Source: Xenopus tropicalis (Eukaryota > Chordata > Amphibia > Anura > Pipidae). Taken from it: 64,000 bases of DNA. The translations under genes and the position numbers were made by a program. How positions within the stretch are numbered: position 1 is the stretch's first letter; each line of letters opens with the position of its first letter. Below the pieces are notes generated by a model. It worked only from the letters and a program-made list of their open reading frames with translations, made no database searches and was not told the origin of the DNA. Below, in pieces: positions 13,141 through 24,428 of the stretch. Location: NCBI RefSeq assembly GCF_000004195.4, contig NC_030679.2, positions 34,337,712 to 34,401,711 of the forward strand. Reading direction: 5' to 3'.

Positions 13141-13776
13141 AACTCATAATAATAACAATAAATGACTATTACTATAGAGCATCTACTCTAAACATCTACT
13201 GTATTTACGGTTGCAGTTTATCAGATACTAAATGCTAGAAATAGGCAAGTGGATTTATTAATATAAACTCTAAATTGCTTTGAAAAGAGCAAAATATGCA
13301 ACACCTCCTGCGAGATGTGGAATAAAGTGGTCAGTCATGTCACCTGCTGCAGTGCCAGACAGGATGGAATTATCTTTCATCTAAGTTAAATGTGATGTGC
13401 AACTGTCAGCTTAGAGGGCAAGAGTTTAGAGCTGTAAATACCCACGGGAAATTAATAGGAACAGATTAAAACCTTTTCAGTCAGAGCCAGAGCTAATGTA
13501 AGTGGACACATTCAATGAATGGACTAAATGATATCTGTCTGGGAAAGGAGAAGCAACATGTAGGCGCTGATTAAAGTTTGTGTGTATATTATTATACGGA
13601 TTAATGATTTCCACTCAATAGAATCCATAAATAAAAAGTTGGAAATTATTTCATTTGAAAGTTCTTAAAGGCAAACCGTACCACCGAACAATATTGGTAA
13701 AAAATATATTGCATAAACCAGGTCATATGTAAAACCCTGCTTCATCTAAATAAACCATTGTCATGTGCATACATTA
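13141..13776. other. No feature seen
   Basis: No reading frame or structured repeat stands out. Confidence 0.5.
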
Positions 13777-13784
13777 CTATGATA

Positions 13785-14064
13785 CAGCGTCGGACTGGGT
13801 GCCAGGGGCCCACCAGAATACCTTAAACCATGGGCCCACTCTCCAAACAATTTGTCATCCATTTCTTACTCATTCTCTATATTTTCATCTTTTTTTTATC
13901 TTTACATACTATAATCTATTCTTCTATACATTTAGTTACTTTGTTCCCATAGAAAAATAAGTAATGACCGCTAATTAGGCCAAATGGCTAGAAGCAGGAG
14001 GGCCCACTGACACCTGGGCCCAACGGGAATTTTCCTGGCATCCCTGTGGGCCAGTCCGACACTG
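13785..14064. mobile_element. hAT-type MITE, 280 bp, with perfect 8-bp duplication
   Basis: It starts CAGCGTCGGACTGG and ends CCAGTCCGACACTG, a 14-bp inverted repeat with one mismatch. It is flanked on both sides by CTATGATA (13777-13784 and 14065-14072). An 8-bp duplication with CAG...CTG ends is typical of hAT elements. No transposase is present. Confidence 0.9.
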
Positions 14065-14072
14065 CTATGATA

Positions 14073-15812
14073 AGTATTTGACCTGCAGGCACCTCCTGCT
14101 ATCTGTCAAAACCACAGCCTGTGCAACAGAGGAAGTCCCACACCCCTGAAACACTACAGAACCAAAACAGACTCTACATACAGATGTGTCAGCTCAATAA
14201 AAACTAAATGCAAAACCTTGAGGTATTATTCTGTCAGGAATCCAGTGTTGCCTTTAGCTAATATTGTCAGTTTAACTAGAAGTAAAAAGGATTCACCATA
14301 TTTTGATGCTCAAGAATTTATTGAAAGGGAACATTTATACAGTAATGCGGTTATTTTCTTGTAAATGGGAAATGTTCAAATTTTTGTAAGCGGACGTAAT
14401 AGCCCATTTTCCTTCTCGAATGCTGCCAGTTGAACCTTTGCACTCAGCAGTTCCTGTTTGCTCAGGCACTGACCAGCAAGGTCAACCTTTCCAATACCAT
14501 CTTGTTAATTTAAAGGAAGAAAAGAAAAACATGTTGATATTCCCCTCATACTTTATCCCTTCACTTTTTTCTACTCCATTCCCCTTTTCCAATTTTCTAC
14601 TTCACATTATCATCTTTTTCAGTCTGCTATGTGGTCTAGTCCCGAAGGGTTTAAAGAAGGGCTAGGAAGGCAGAAGGATCAGACTAAGGTCATGGTAGGG
14701 AGGAGGAGGAATAAGTACATTGGGTTGCAAGGAGACCACAGCAGGATCGGGTCAGTGCACGATTGTCAGTGTGGAGAACGGCACGCCACCCACCCTAAAA
14801 TGGTTCGGCATGATTGAAAGGGAATTGTGTGGTGTTTGGGAGTTTGGCTTGTCCTGGTAGGGTTTTGGGTAAGTCACAGCTTGGGGGTTGGCAGAGAAAG
14901 GATTGCCAGAGTGGGAACGGGCTTATACCCCCTGGTGTAATGGTGTTTGGTTTAACCTCCTTGGGTAATACTGTAGTCCCGGGAGGTAGAAGTTTGGCCA
15001 GCATGGCAGGTGGGCCTGTTCACACCAGAGGAGTAGGCAAACATTCCCGGGGAGTATTGACCCTCTAAATCATTGGTTACTAAACTGTTTCAGCAGGATG
15101 TAACTGCATTTGAGTGTAGCTACAGTATTTAGATGATTGGCATTTAGCACTGACACCTATTACAAACCTCTTTATAGTACCATTAACAGGAGAATTTCTT
15201 CGCTGCATGAGTTGATAGCAATGGTGTATACCAGGTTTCATGTAGTGATTTGTGGCCTTTTAGTCTTGCCAGTGCATTTTGTGCCATCTCCATGGGTCTA
15301 AATGACCCATCACCACAGAAATAAGCCCTATAAAAGCTCTCAGTTTAAGAACAGCAGACGCAGTCATATGGAATAAAAGAGAAAAGAAAGCTTATCCTAG
15401 AGGCTTTGCCTTTCAAATTCCAGGATAATGCATCTATTGCAATAATCAGATATATTTTTCTTTTTAATCGGCATAAACATGCTTTCAATCCAACTGCAGC
15501 CAAGCCGTTTGTGCTGATTTTAGATTTGGACCAGTGATTCAGAATAACAAAATCTACATGGCTTGGGAAAAAAAAAATCATCAACTTCAACTAACACATT
15601 TCACATAACAGAAACAGAAATTGGTTTCTCAAATCTCTTAAATGCTTCTGTGGTCAGCCATCCTTATCAACACAATGCTTCATTCCTCTTAAAATTTGCA
15701 CATTTCAGCATCCAAATACAAGTCTTTTCCATTGTATGGGAGAACATTACAGTTTGAATTAAACCGTTAACATTATCGATTGCTTGCTTTTAAATACAAA
15801 ATGTATTATTAG
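14073..15812. other. No feature seen
   Basis: Includes a G-rich stretch at about 14640-15060 with several short overlapping frames on both strands. None shows a domain or a codon pattern that would support a gene. Confidence 0.45.
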
Positions 15813-16337
15813 TTAAAGGGGAACTCCACCCAAACACAACTTGAGTATCTTAAAAAGTAAACATAATTTCAAGCAACTTTGAAATATACAGCCTTTTCAT
15901 GATTTTAATGTAATAATATGGTTTGCAACAGTTACCTAATTGGACCCCTGTTTTCCTGCTGATCTGGCTAAGACTTAATAGAATAAGAGTGGACTGTCTT
16001 TGGACCGCCAATCAGCCTGCATCCTTCAAATCCCACAATCCCCTGTACATTTGATGTCAATAAGAAAAGGAACATCACAGTGCAATGCATTGTAGGTTAT
16101 GTAGTTCCTGCATGCTGTCTGTAAGCTGAAACAGATATCAATGTTTTAGTCCCTCCTCCTCTGCCAGGACTTTAAATGATGCAGAAAGAGAAGAACTGTT
16201 TTGCAGCTGGATTTCATCATATAAAATGGTATTTATCCATATTTTTTTGAAAGAACAGATTACAGTGATAGGTATAGTAGCGATTTCTGTGTCGTGTGGG
16301 GCAAAGTTTGGTTTGGAAGCCAGTGTTCCCCTTTATA
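15813..16337. mobile_element. T2-type MITE
   Basis: It starts TTAAAGGGGAACTCCACCC and ends CCAGTGTTCCCCTTTATAA, so the ends are inverted repeats around GGGGAAC. The left TTAA is intact and the right one is mutated. The interior carries a GTAGTTCCTGCATGCTGTCT-type block and no coding capacity. Confidence 0.75.
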
Positions 16338-16569
16338 AATATACAATACAAAGTTTGGAAACCTAAAATAATTTTATTTGCAAAAAAAAATGGCATTTGG
16401 GTACCATTTAAGGCATATGGTACAATTAAGAAACTGTAGCTCAACCCCATTTTGAATTCTACTGACTTTCAGGTTTAGGACGAATGATGCCAGAAAACAG
16501 TTGTCATTTTCTGGCACGGAGTGATTTGTTTTTCTTCAAGCAAGATCTTTTTTTTTTTTTTAATTAAAT

Positions 16570-16770
16570 GGATTGTTGATCTTAAAATTAATTTTTAGTG
16601 TGATGTAGAGATTAATATTCTCAGAAAATTTGCAATTGATCTTCATTTTTTGTGGATTTTTAAACTATTTAGCTTTTTGGTCAGCGGGTTTGCAGTTCGG
16701 AATTTTGGCAGCTATCTGGTTGCTAGGATCCAAACTGCTCTAACAACTGGGCAGTGTTTTGTGAGAATGG
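16570..16770. mobile_element. Half-copy of the 49.9-kb T2-like MITE
   Basis: The order of blocks GTGATGTAGA, TTTGCAATTGATC, TTTAGCTTTTTG and CTATCTGGTTGCTAGG matches the reverse complement of 50230-50390. The other half is missing. Confidence 0.6.
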
Positions 16771-17509
16771 AATATGAATAAGAAATGCATGTGCACATTG
16801 CATATGGCAAATTAGGATATGGAAGGGTTAAATAATGCTACGCGCAAGGCAACTTTCAACTTCCACGTTTATGTGCCAAAATTCATGTGATTTTAAGGAT
16901 TAGGATTCGGTTCAGTCAAGAGTGTGTATTCGTATTCAAATCCAAATCCTGCTGAAAAAGCCTGAATCCTGGATTCGATATATCCCTAGTTTATACACTA
17001 TGACTTTATTTACTATGATTTAGGTATTCCTAAATTTTATTTATTGACAACCTAATCATCATTGGTCCGGTCCAGAATATTGACGGTATTTTCTATACCG
17101 TACAACACAAAATGGCATTTTTAAAAAGAAAGTGTGTAAAAGTAGGGCAGTATACACCAACATTTGCCAAGATACATCATGTATCAGGTATAATACTATC
17201 TAATGATAGCTGAGTTTCAAATTCTGCTCTAAAAAGAGATGGTACAATAGAAAAAATGGTATATATACAAATGTCTTTATAGTCTCGAGTCAAAAATGGC
17301 TCCTTATAGATAGTGAGCTCTTGAAATGGATGATTTCTGGGATTGCAATGCACATCCTTAATGTAAGAATAAGGACAAATATGCTATTTATTTTTAGACC
17401 ATTTTTTATACCTTGGTATTTTTTGCTTAGAACCTATGACCCAGAGGTCGACAGCTTTATTGGCTCTACTGTCTTTTATATGATAGTTCTTAAAGGCAAT
17501 GAGCAGTTG

Positions 17510-18067
17510 TTAAAGGGGATATATAGCATAAATTTTTACAATGCACTAAGCCATGTAAAAAATTGTAAAATAGAAGGAAGTGCTTGAAAACTGTGTTCTA
17601 CCCAGACCTTATGCCAGCTTCCGGTTTAGACTCTTCAGTATAACAGCTCAGAGCCTGGGCCCTCATAGACTTCTATGACTCCCTCCTCACCTACTTAAAG
17701 TGAAGTGAATATTCATAGAGTGGGCGGGGCTTATCGAGCTCATAGACAGTCTGTTCCTGCTCTTGCTCCTCCCCTCCCCTGGCAGCAGCACAAGCAGAGA
17801 CACAGAAGGAGGGAGGGGTTTCCCTGCTGCTGCTGCTGAGTAAAGCTGTCAGTCATGTTGTGAACACTTCCTGTGGGAGACTGAAGGACACTCCCATGTC
17901 TCATTTTGCTCTGGCTTTAGACTTGAGTGGTTGTCTCTGCAGCTCTCATATAATGGCAGTTTTAGGAGGTAAAATGCTTTCAAAACATCTTTCTGCATCA
18001 TTTCACATTTTGAGGGAGGATAAATATTATAACTGACTATGAACTTTATATAAAATGTCTCCTTTAA
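17510..18067. mobile_element. T2-type MITE, 558 bp
   Basis: Begins TTAAAGGGGATATATAGC and ends ATGTCTCCTTTAA, with TTAA at both edges. The interior has a GC-richer stretch (about 17700-17880) with a short CTG run. No frame is shared with a known protein. Confidence 0.7.
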
Positions 18068-18643
18068 ATAACCAAACCTAATTCATCTCTAAATAAACTA
18101 GGATGAAGGGGGCATATGGAATTAGCAGCAGCAATTTATTGATTTAACATTCCCCAAAATATTTAATTTGTATACATTCATTTACAGTGATTACGGATTA
18201 AATTGCTAACAAAAATCACTAACAAGGACAGAAGGCAAATGATTTAGCTTGTAGCATGAAGAAAATGAAATGTACTGAAAGATCTAATCTTGGGTTCACA
18301 GCTAATTGGATGGACACTTTGAAGATTTAGCAATGCCCTTTTCCTTAGTGCAAAAAAAGGCCTGAGGATTAAATTCACCATCGTTTGTTCCTGAAACTGC
18401 TTAATGATTCCTGATTTGAGACTTGCCAACAAGGTTATAGTATACCCAGCAGAGAGCAAAACTTTCTTCAGTTTGATATTAGAGTAAAAATCCTTCACAT
18501 AATGATTTGAAATACTAGGTATTTTATAAACAAAGCTGTCAAAGAAAACTTAGTTATATAGCTAGCTAGCTTGCTCTCAATATCTGAACTCATATTTTGG
18601 GCAGTTTGGCTCCAGATGTACATAGCCAGAACTGCAGTAGGTA
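18068..18643. other. No feature seen
   Basis: Unique-looking AT-rich sequence between the MITE and the microsatellite. Confidence 0.5.
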
Positions 18644-18697
<54 letters not shown>

Positions 18698-18698
18698 A

Positions 18699-18739
<41 letters not shown>

Positions 18740-18785
18740 ATCTATCTATCTATCTATCTATCTTCTATCTATCATCTATCTGTCA
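18644..18785 (+). repeat. (ATCT)n microsatellite
   Basis: About 140 bp of ATCT units with a few interruptions (an AACT near 18697, then ATC and TTCT units after about 18738). The tyrosine/leucine/serine-repeat frame at 18571-18975 is only a translation of it. Confidence 0.97.
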
Positions 18786-18789
18786 ATCT

Positions 18790-19426
18790 AGAAAATATGC
18801 CCTTATTATAGAACTTAAACGTAGAGTCTGTAGCAAAGTCTCTGCATTCTTTTTACAGTGCCTTAGTTTAGTATGGAAAAATCCCATACTACAACCTACA
18901 AAGCCTCTGTTATCAGAACAACACACCAGCCTTTGGTATAGCACAGCCCCGCAGTCTGTCCTTATTCTGCACTAAGGAACTGTAACTCTGGAGAAGTATT
19001 AACTCTTTTCTTGGCATAGCATCTCAGTCCATAATTCCTCACCTCTCTTGTTAGCATGAAACCTCACTTCTGCATACTCCTCAATGAAGGGCAATGTAGT
19101 AATAAATTAATGCATAAAAAATCTGTTGAAGCGAGCATAAATTAACAAAATAAACAAATCTACATGCTACAGATAATCAGGCTGCCACTAGCATAAATAA
19201 ATAGACAAATGCAGATTTTTCTATTACCATAATGAGTGAATAAACAGAGAAAATGGATTTTTTACATTACTTAATGTGTCTATTTAACAAGGAACATTTA
19301 TGGTATACACAGCACCTTGCAAAAGGATTCAGACTCTTGACCACATCTCTTATATTACTTTATAATACAACTGACACTGAAATGCTGTTTACTTTTTTTT
19401 GTTTAAAGCAACAAAACTTAAAATTC
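18790..19426. other. No feature seen
   Basis: AT-rich sequence with no gene-like frame. Confidence 0.5.
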
Positions 19427-19429
19427 ATT

Positions 19430-20521
19430 GGGCCTGATTCACTAAAGGGCGATAAAACGTGCGCTATTCTTATTGTGCGCTAAAATTTTTACCGCCGCTT
19501 AATTTTGGCTATTTTTCGCACGATTCACTATAAGCATACTCGCGCTTTTTTACGCGCGATATTGCAAGCGTTATTTAACTCGCGAAAGACTATTTCAATG
19601 CGGTATTTGCCTGTACATGCGCTAAATTACGCGAATAATCGCCGAATATGAATGGTAGCATAGAAATAGTGTATAAAAATTGTCGAAGCATATAAATGGT
19701 GTATATAAATATTAGCCACATATAAATAGTAGATGCTTATAAATAGTAGCCACTAGTGATGAGCAAATGTGTTCTGGTTTCTTTAGTGAAAAATTAGCAA
19801 ATCTTTCGAAAGATCCCCGAAACGGCAAAAATGTTGTGCGGGCAAAAAAATTGTTGCCCGTGACTATTATTTTTTGACACTTGTATCAATTTTTGGATGT
19901 GCGGTGAATTTTTGCGTGGCGAATTTTTTCATGCGTTTTGCCATTGGCGGATTGTTTTGCGAAACGCATGAAAAAATACACCGCGAAAAAATTCAACGCA
20001 CGTCCAAAAATTCGCTGCGAATCCATGCCTGGCAAAACATTTCATCACTTGTAGCCAAATAGAAATAGTTGCGCAAATGAACGCACGCCATGTTAGCCAT
20101 ACACGCCAATACTTGCGGAAAATTACTGTATTAAAAATGAACATTTCGCTGCAAACTGGCGGCTGCGTCACTCTGGGGGAAACACATACTTGAATAAATA
20201 ACACTGTAAGTCCATATTTTATTGCAAAAAATCATTTACTGTACTTTTGTATAATTTTTCGCCTGCCTGTAGTAGGTGTTAATTTTCGTATAGCCGAATG
20301 CGATATTTAGCGCGCAAAAGTTATAGTGAATCATGCGATCGTATTCTTTTCAGCGCGGAAATTAACGCAAAACGGTAAAACTAGTGCGAGAAATACCCCA
20401 TGCGAAAATGGCGATTTTTCGCACGCGATAATACTATGGTGAATCGCGCGCAAGTTATTTTGCGTTTTTTAACGCGAAAAAGCGTGCGATAATTTTTATC
20501 GCCCTTTAGTGAATCAGGCCC
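19430..20521. mobile_element. 1.09-kb CpG-rich palindromic MITE
   Basis: Left end GGGCCTGATTCACTAAAGGG and right end CCCTTTAGTGAATCAGGCCC are exact inverted repeats. ATT flanks both sides (19427-19429 and 20522-20524), a possible 3-bp duplication. The arms are rich in CG dinucleotides (GCGCG, TCGCAC, ACGCG). A separate hAT-type MITE sits inside at 19754-20050. The ends resemble the GGGGCTGATTTACTAA family found elsewhere in the window. Confidence 0.88.
19754..20050. mobile_element. hAT-type MITE (TAGTGATGA family), nested
   Basis: Starts TAGTGATGAG and ends CATCACTT. It is flanked by GTAGCCAC (19746-19753) and GTAGCCAA (20051-20058), an 8-bp duplication with one change. It carries the CCATGCCTGGCAAAA block shared with 36914-37238 and, in reverse-like form, 60365-60588. 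Confidence 0.82.
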
Positions 20522-20757
20522 ATTGTTTTTATAGACACACTACAGACTGAATCCAATCTACTTAGACATAAGGGTTCATTCACAATGCAGAACCCAGTGC
20601 GAAAAGTGCAAAAAAGGCCATAGTCTGACTAAAGGCAATCCTTAGTTTACCTAGCTGTTATGGCATAGAAACTATTTTATTATCATGGGAGGAATATCTT
20701 GGACCATTAAGCACTTAGGCCAACACGTTTTTTTCTTCTGTCAGACATGCCTGTCCA

Positions 20758-20820
20758 ATGCAAGTCAACTCAAGTGCACACATGTATTCAAATGCACACA
20801 TGTATTCAAGTGCACCGTAT
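20758..20820 (+). repeat. Short tandem repeat, about 3 copies of 17 bp
   Basis: Units approximate CAAGTGCACACATGTATT. The array is too short for further interpretation. Confidence 0.6.
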
Positions 20821-20895
20821 GTTTTAATGCCATGGGGCATGTGTTATGACTCTATGTATCAATATTGTTTTGGAGGTAAAATTGCATTACTCTTT

Positions 20896-21200
20896 GGGGC
20901 TGATTTACTAACCCACGAATCCGAATCCGAATGGGAAAAATTCCGATTGGAAAATGAACATTTTGCGACTTTTTTGTATTTTTTGTGATTTTTTTGTCGC
21001 TGTTACGACTTTTTCGTAAATTGTCGCAACTTTTTCGTAACCATTACGACTTGTGCGAATTGTCGCGACTTTTTCGTAGCTGTTACGATTTGCTCGTATC
21101 TTGTCGCGACTTTTTCGTATTGAGCGCTCGTAAACTGCGGGCAAAACTTTCAGACTTAGCATGATTTTGGAAGCCTCCCATAGGACTCAATGGCACTATT
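20896..21200. mobile_element. Half of a GGGGCTGATTTACTAA-family palindromic MITE
   Basis: Starts GGGGCTGATTTACTAACCCA. After CpG-rich TTTTTCGTA repeats it reaches the family core GAAGCCTCCCATAGGACTC at about 21168-21190. It then diverges, so the second arm is missing. Confidence 0.75.
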
Positions 21201-21210
21201 TCCTGCACTC

Positions 21211-23399
21211 CCTTATTGCTGTGAGTATTCATCCTGCATTTGCTTTGTCTTGGACAAATAATTCAAGATCCAGCTGTTTGCAAAGAACCTCCGGCATCCT
21301 ATTCTTATTTTTACTACCTCTGACAGTGGAGAAGTGTATTTCCGCAACAACTCTAATTTATGCTTTTCCCTATAGCAAAGGCCCAACCTGTGTTTTAGAG
21401 TCACATGTACCCCATGCTCTGTACCATCTAGCTGGACATTGCCTAGTATCAGCCAAAATAGGGTTCCTCTGGTTTTGTCATTTAACCTAAATGTAAGCCC
21501 AGTTTTGCCTGACCCTTGTTATCTACATTCTTTCTTCTGTTTGATATTTAAGTGGTTCTCTGTTTACACCACTGTAGACCTTCTGAGCCTGAAAAGGGCA
21601 TAATTAAAGACAAATGTTTGCAGGGGTTTCCCTGTTTAGTGGAAATAGTAAGAATACACCAATTCCATTTATTTCTAGGCCAAGACAAGAGGTACAGGTA
21701 CCTATGACAAGGACACCTAATTGTTTGCAAACCAGAACCTCTCCTTTGCTGACCCACTTCATGTCGTATAGTGCTGCTTCTGCTGCCTACCTATAACTCT
21801 GGCCTCCAGCTAGCCATCCATATTGGGTTTTATCCCCAACAGAATCATAACACATACTAGGAGAACAACTAAAGAATCCATATACATAACCTTCCAGCTA
21901 TTAGAGAGATGGAATAATCCCAGTTCAGCAGCAATACACAGACATTTCTTTTATTGATAACAGCTGCTCATCTTGCTTCCCCTTCCTTCCTCCCCACCTA
22001 AAAAAACAGCACAAACTTTTCATTTAATCAGATTGTCTAATAAAGAAGTCTATCCATATGGCTGTCTCCATTTTCTTTGAAAAAACGCCATTACTTACTG
22101 AACTCTGTTTTCGCCCTGTTTTTAATGTAATTTATTCTTTGATCATCTGTAATGTTTAGAATGAGGATGACAGACACTTATTCCTTTCTATTTCTCTAAA
22201 CTATTTTTTCCATGCCAATTAAACTCAAGAAAAGGCTTGCTGCTTGTTCTTGATGCTCTCTGTTACAGCAGTACTTAGGATACATTACTTTCCTGCACAG
22301 AATTCATAATTACATTTTTTATTTCTCTTTAATTCAAAGAAACTACTTTCTTAAGCACATAAACATTTTTTAAAGAGCGTTGCAAAAATATTGAAATAAC
22401 TAAGACAGGCTTGACATGAAAGAATGCTTCTGTAAGTTCAAGCACAGCCAATATCTCAATGGAACTCGTTGAAATTAATTACAGGCATGTCATATTATTG
22501 AGAAGGCACAGAAAGGGATCTTTTTAACAAATTGCAGTTTATGTTACTTTGATCCTTAATGATTTAACCCTTCTGCCTCCTGTCACAGAATATAGGACCC
22601 GCAACAGCTTTATTAAAGGGACAGGGAATGAACAGCTAAAACAATGAAGATCCTTGACTATACACAATCTTATTTAGGGTCTTTCACCTGCTGTGAACTA
22701 CAGTGTAAGTGCAGGGGTTTAGGTTTGCAAAGTTTGATCAGATCAATATATTGTCAATGCTTCATTACATCATTATATTCATTGCCTCTTCTTATAATGT
22801 TTTGAAGACATCACTGGAGCTCTCTCTGGAGTTCCTTCCCACGTTCAGGACTTTTTTTGTCCAATCTCTTACAAAACATTCCTTTAGCTCATCCTTACCC
22901 TCATTACCCACCTTAGGATTTCTTTCTCCAGCATAAACTATAAGTCCTATCCACCTGTTAAGTGCAAAAAGTGTAATGCAACATCTCTTATCTGGCTGGC
23001 TTCTATCTATACTGCAAGCCTTGTGTCTCCTACCCCCTGCTCCTTTTAGACTAAATGTGTTAATGTTTGTCTCATAATGTATATGAGCCAGTAGGAATAT
23101 GTTATAAATATCTGTTAATAATAACACTGCTTTGTCACACTAGGCTATTTTGATTCCTCTTTCCATTGAGGCTACAACAATCAGTAGCAACCAGAGTGTA
23201 GCTGATTAGCTCCTCATTTGATGATACTAGCTTCAAATAACAACACAGTTTGCCTCCTGCATCATGTTAATTAGAGTGCATCAACTGTTGATTTGGATCA
23301 ATAACATACAGGCTGACCAAGGAAAATAAACAATTATTTTCCCTTTAAAATGCAGGGCACATATTAGTGTACACAGAACAGTTTTTTTTCTATAAGCAT
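21211..23399. other. No gene; possible single T2-like end
   Basis: No recognisable coding region. TTAAAGGGACAGGGAATG at about 22614 looks like one T2-type end, but no partner end was found. Confidence 0.45.
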
Positions 23400-23402
23400 A
23401 TA

Positions 23403-23618
23403 TCCCTAAGTGGCAGATTAATCGAAATGTGAGTTTACAGCTTAATGCATAAAAACTCACCCATGTTCTATTTATTCCTATGGGATTTTTAGAAACGTAT
23501 TTATCAATTGGTGAACTCATTGATAAATCACTTGTAAAAATCCAATAAGAATGAATAGAACATGGGTGAGTTTTTATGCATTAAGATCTAAACTTACATT
23601 TTGATAAATATACCCCTA
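23403..23618. mobile_element. Palindromic MITE (GGCAGATTAATC family)
   Basis: GCATAAAAACTCACCCATG on the left pairs exactly with CATGGGTGAGTTTTTATGC on the right. The outer arms (GTGGCAGATTAATCGAAATG versus the CATTTTGATAAATATACCCC side) pair less well. Confidence 0.75.
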
Positions 23619-23722
23619 AGCGGGGCAGATTTATCAAAATGTGAGTTTAGAGCTTAATTCACCCACATTCTATTTATTACTATAGGATTTTTAAACTCAC
23701 ATTTTGATCAATCTGCCCCTTA
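23619..23722. mobile_element. Second, smaller palindromic MITE of the same family
   Basis: GGGGCAGATTTATCAAAATG pairs with CATTTTGATCAATCTGCCCC. It abuts the previous element and is followed directly by the (AT)n tract. Confidence 0.7.

Positions 23723-23724
<2 letters not shown>

Positions 23725-23766
<42 letters not shown>
23725..23766. repeat. (AT)n microsatellite, 42 bp, left of the retrotransposon
   Basis: Pure AT repeat up to the 5' LTR. The other side of the element also begins with a 42-bp (AT)n tract, so the element landed in or beside this microsatellite. The true target-site duplication cannot be read in such sequence. Confidence 0.95.
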
Positions 23767-23769
<3 letters not shown>

Positions 23770-24167
23770 GGTATGGTGACAAAAAGGTCCCAGGTTTCCT
23801 GGGGAAAAGTGATTGACAACAGGTATGTTGGGCCACGGATTCTCAGACATTTTTACTGAGGTGAGACCAGCAGTGTTTTGGGGCATAGAAACACTTTGTT
23901 TCTCTGCAGTTTTTTAAATTGTTGATCCGGGGCTGGTCTTACTGGGAATCCGCAAGAGCAGGGTGGGTGGATTCCCAAATCCATAGGCCAGGTTTTCAGG
24001 AGGCCCTAGGCCTATTTGTAGTACACCTGAAGCTGTGCAGGGGGCTGATGAGCCTGTGTGTGTGTGAGAGAGAGACACGCTGCTGGATTTTGCTCAGCTT
24101 CAGGAGAAAGAGAAGCATTTATTTTTGTGTTAGCCAGGAGGCTTGATATTTCTGTTTGAACTGTTGT

Positions 24168-24173
24168 TTTATA
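24168..24173 (+). promoter_or_regulatory. TATA-like box in the 5' LTR
   Basis: TTTATA about 40 bp before the AATAAA signal, a spacing compatible with an LTR promoter and short R region. No start site can be mapped from sequence. The same motif is kept in the 3' LTR remnant (28831-28836). Confidence 0.35.
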
Positions 24174-24208
24174 CCCCCTGCGAGGGGAAACTTCTGCAGC
24201 CACTGAAA

Positions 24209-24214
24209 AATAAA
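24209..24214 (+). promoter_or_regulatory. AATAAA polyadenylation signal in the LTR
   Basis: AATAAA lies within the LTR and is repeated at 28872-28877 in the 3' remnant, where it would serve element transcripts. Confidence 0.5.
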
Positions 24215-24295
24215 CGCGGGCAGGAAGCCCTTACACCGGTCTTGGTGTGTGAAGTTGCCTCATTTGCAGCCTACCAGCGAGTGAACCCCCACAAT

Positions 24296-24313
24296 TGGTG
24301 TTTCGGATGCGGG
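24296..24313 (+). promoter_or_regulatory. Putative primer-binding site
   Basis: TGGTGTTTCGGATGCGGG starts two bases after the LTR's terminal CA. Starting with TGG fits pairing to the CCA tail of a tRNA. I could not assign the tRNA species. Confidence 0.55.
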
Positions 24314-24428
24314 CAACGATTGCCACACGCGGGAGTCGCCTGACCACAGTAAGTCTCCTGTGGGTATTGTGTGGACTGTATATCGTATAAGTGATATTTA
24401 AAGGGACACTGCACATAAAAGTTATAAT

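Larger units (their letters stand above)
23767..24293 (+). repeat. 5' LTR, 527 bp
   Basis: Begins TGTGGTATGG immediately after (AT)n and ends CCCCCACA, giving TG...CA ends with a 5-bp inverted repeat (TGTGG/CCACA). Its last 238 bp (24056-24293) recur at 28719-28956, and comparing the two by eye shows no difference. The right edge is fixed because homology stops at this CA and a primer-binding-like TGG follows two bases later. Confidence 0.9.

Noticed and set aside
14420..15068. Cluster of frames on both strands in a G-rich stretch
   Set aside because: The frames are short and overlapping, with no domain, splice pattern or homology that I recognise.
18571..18975. 134-residue frame with tyrosine-leucine-serine repeats
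   Set aside because: It reads through the ATCT microsatellite and has no domain outside it.
22614..22640. T2-type MITE beginning TTAAAGGGACAGG
   Set aside because: No inverted partner end or second TTAA was found downstream, so it may be chance or a fragment.
24296..24313. Assigning a specific tRNA to the primer-binding site
   Set aside because: Only the initial TGG is diagnostic by eye; the rest did not match a tRNA tail I could name with confidence.
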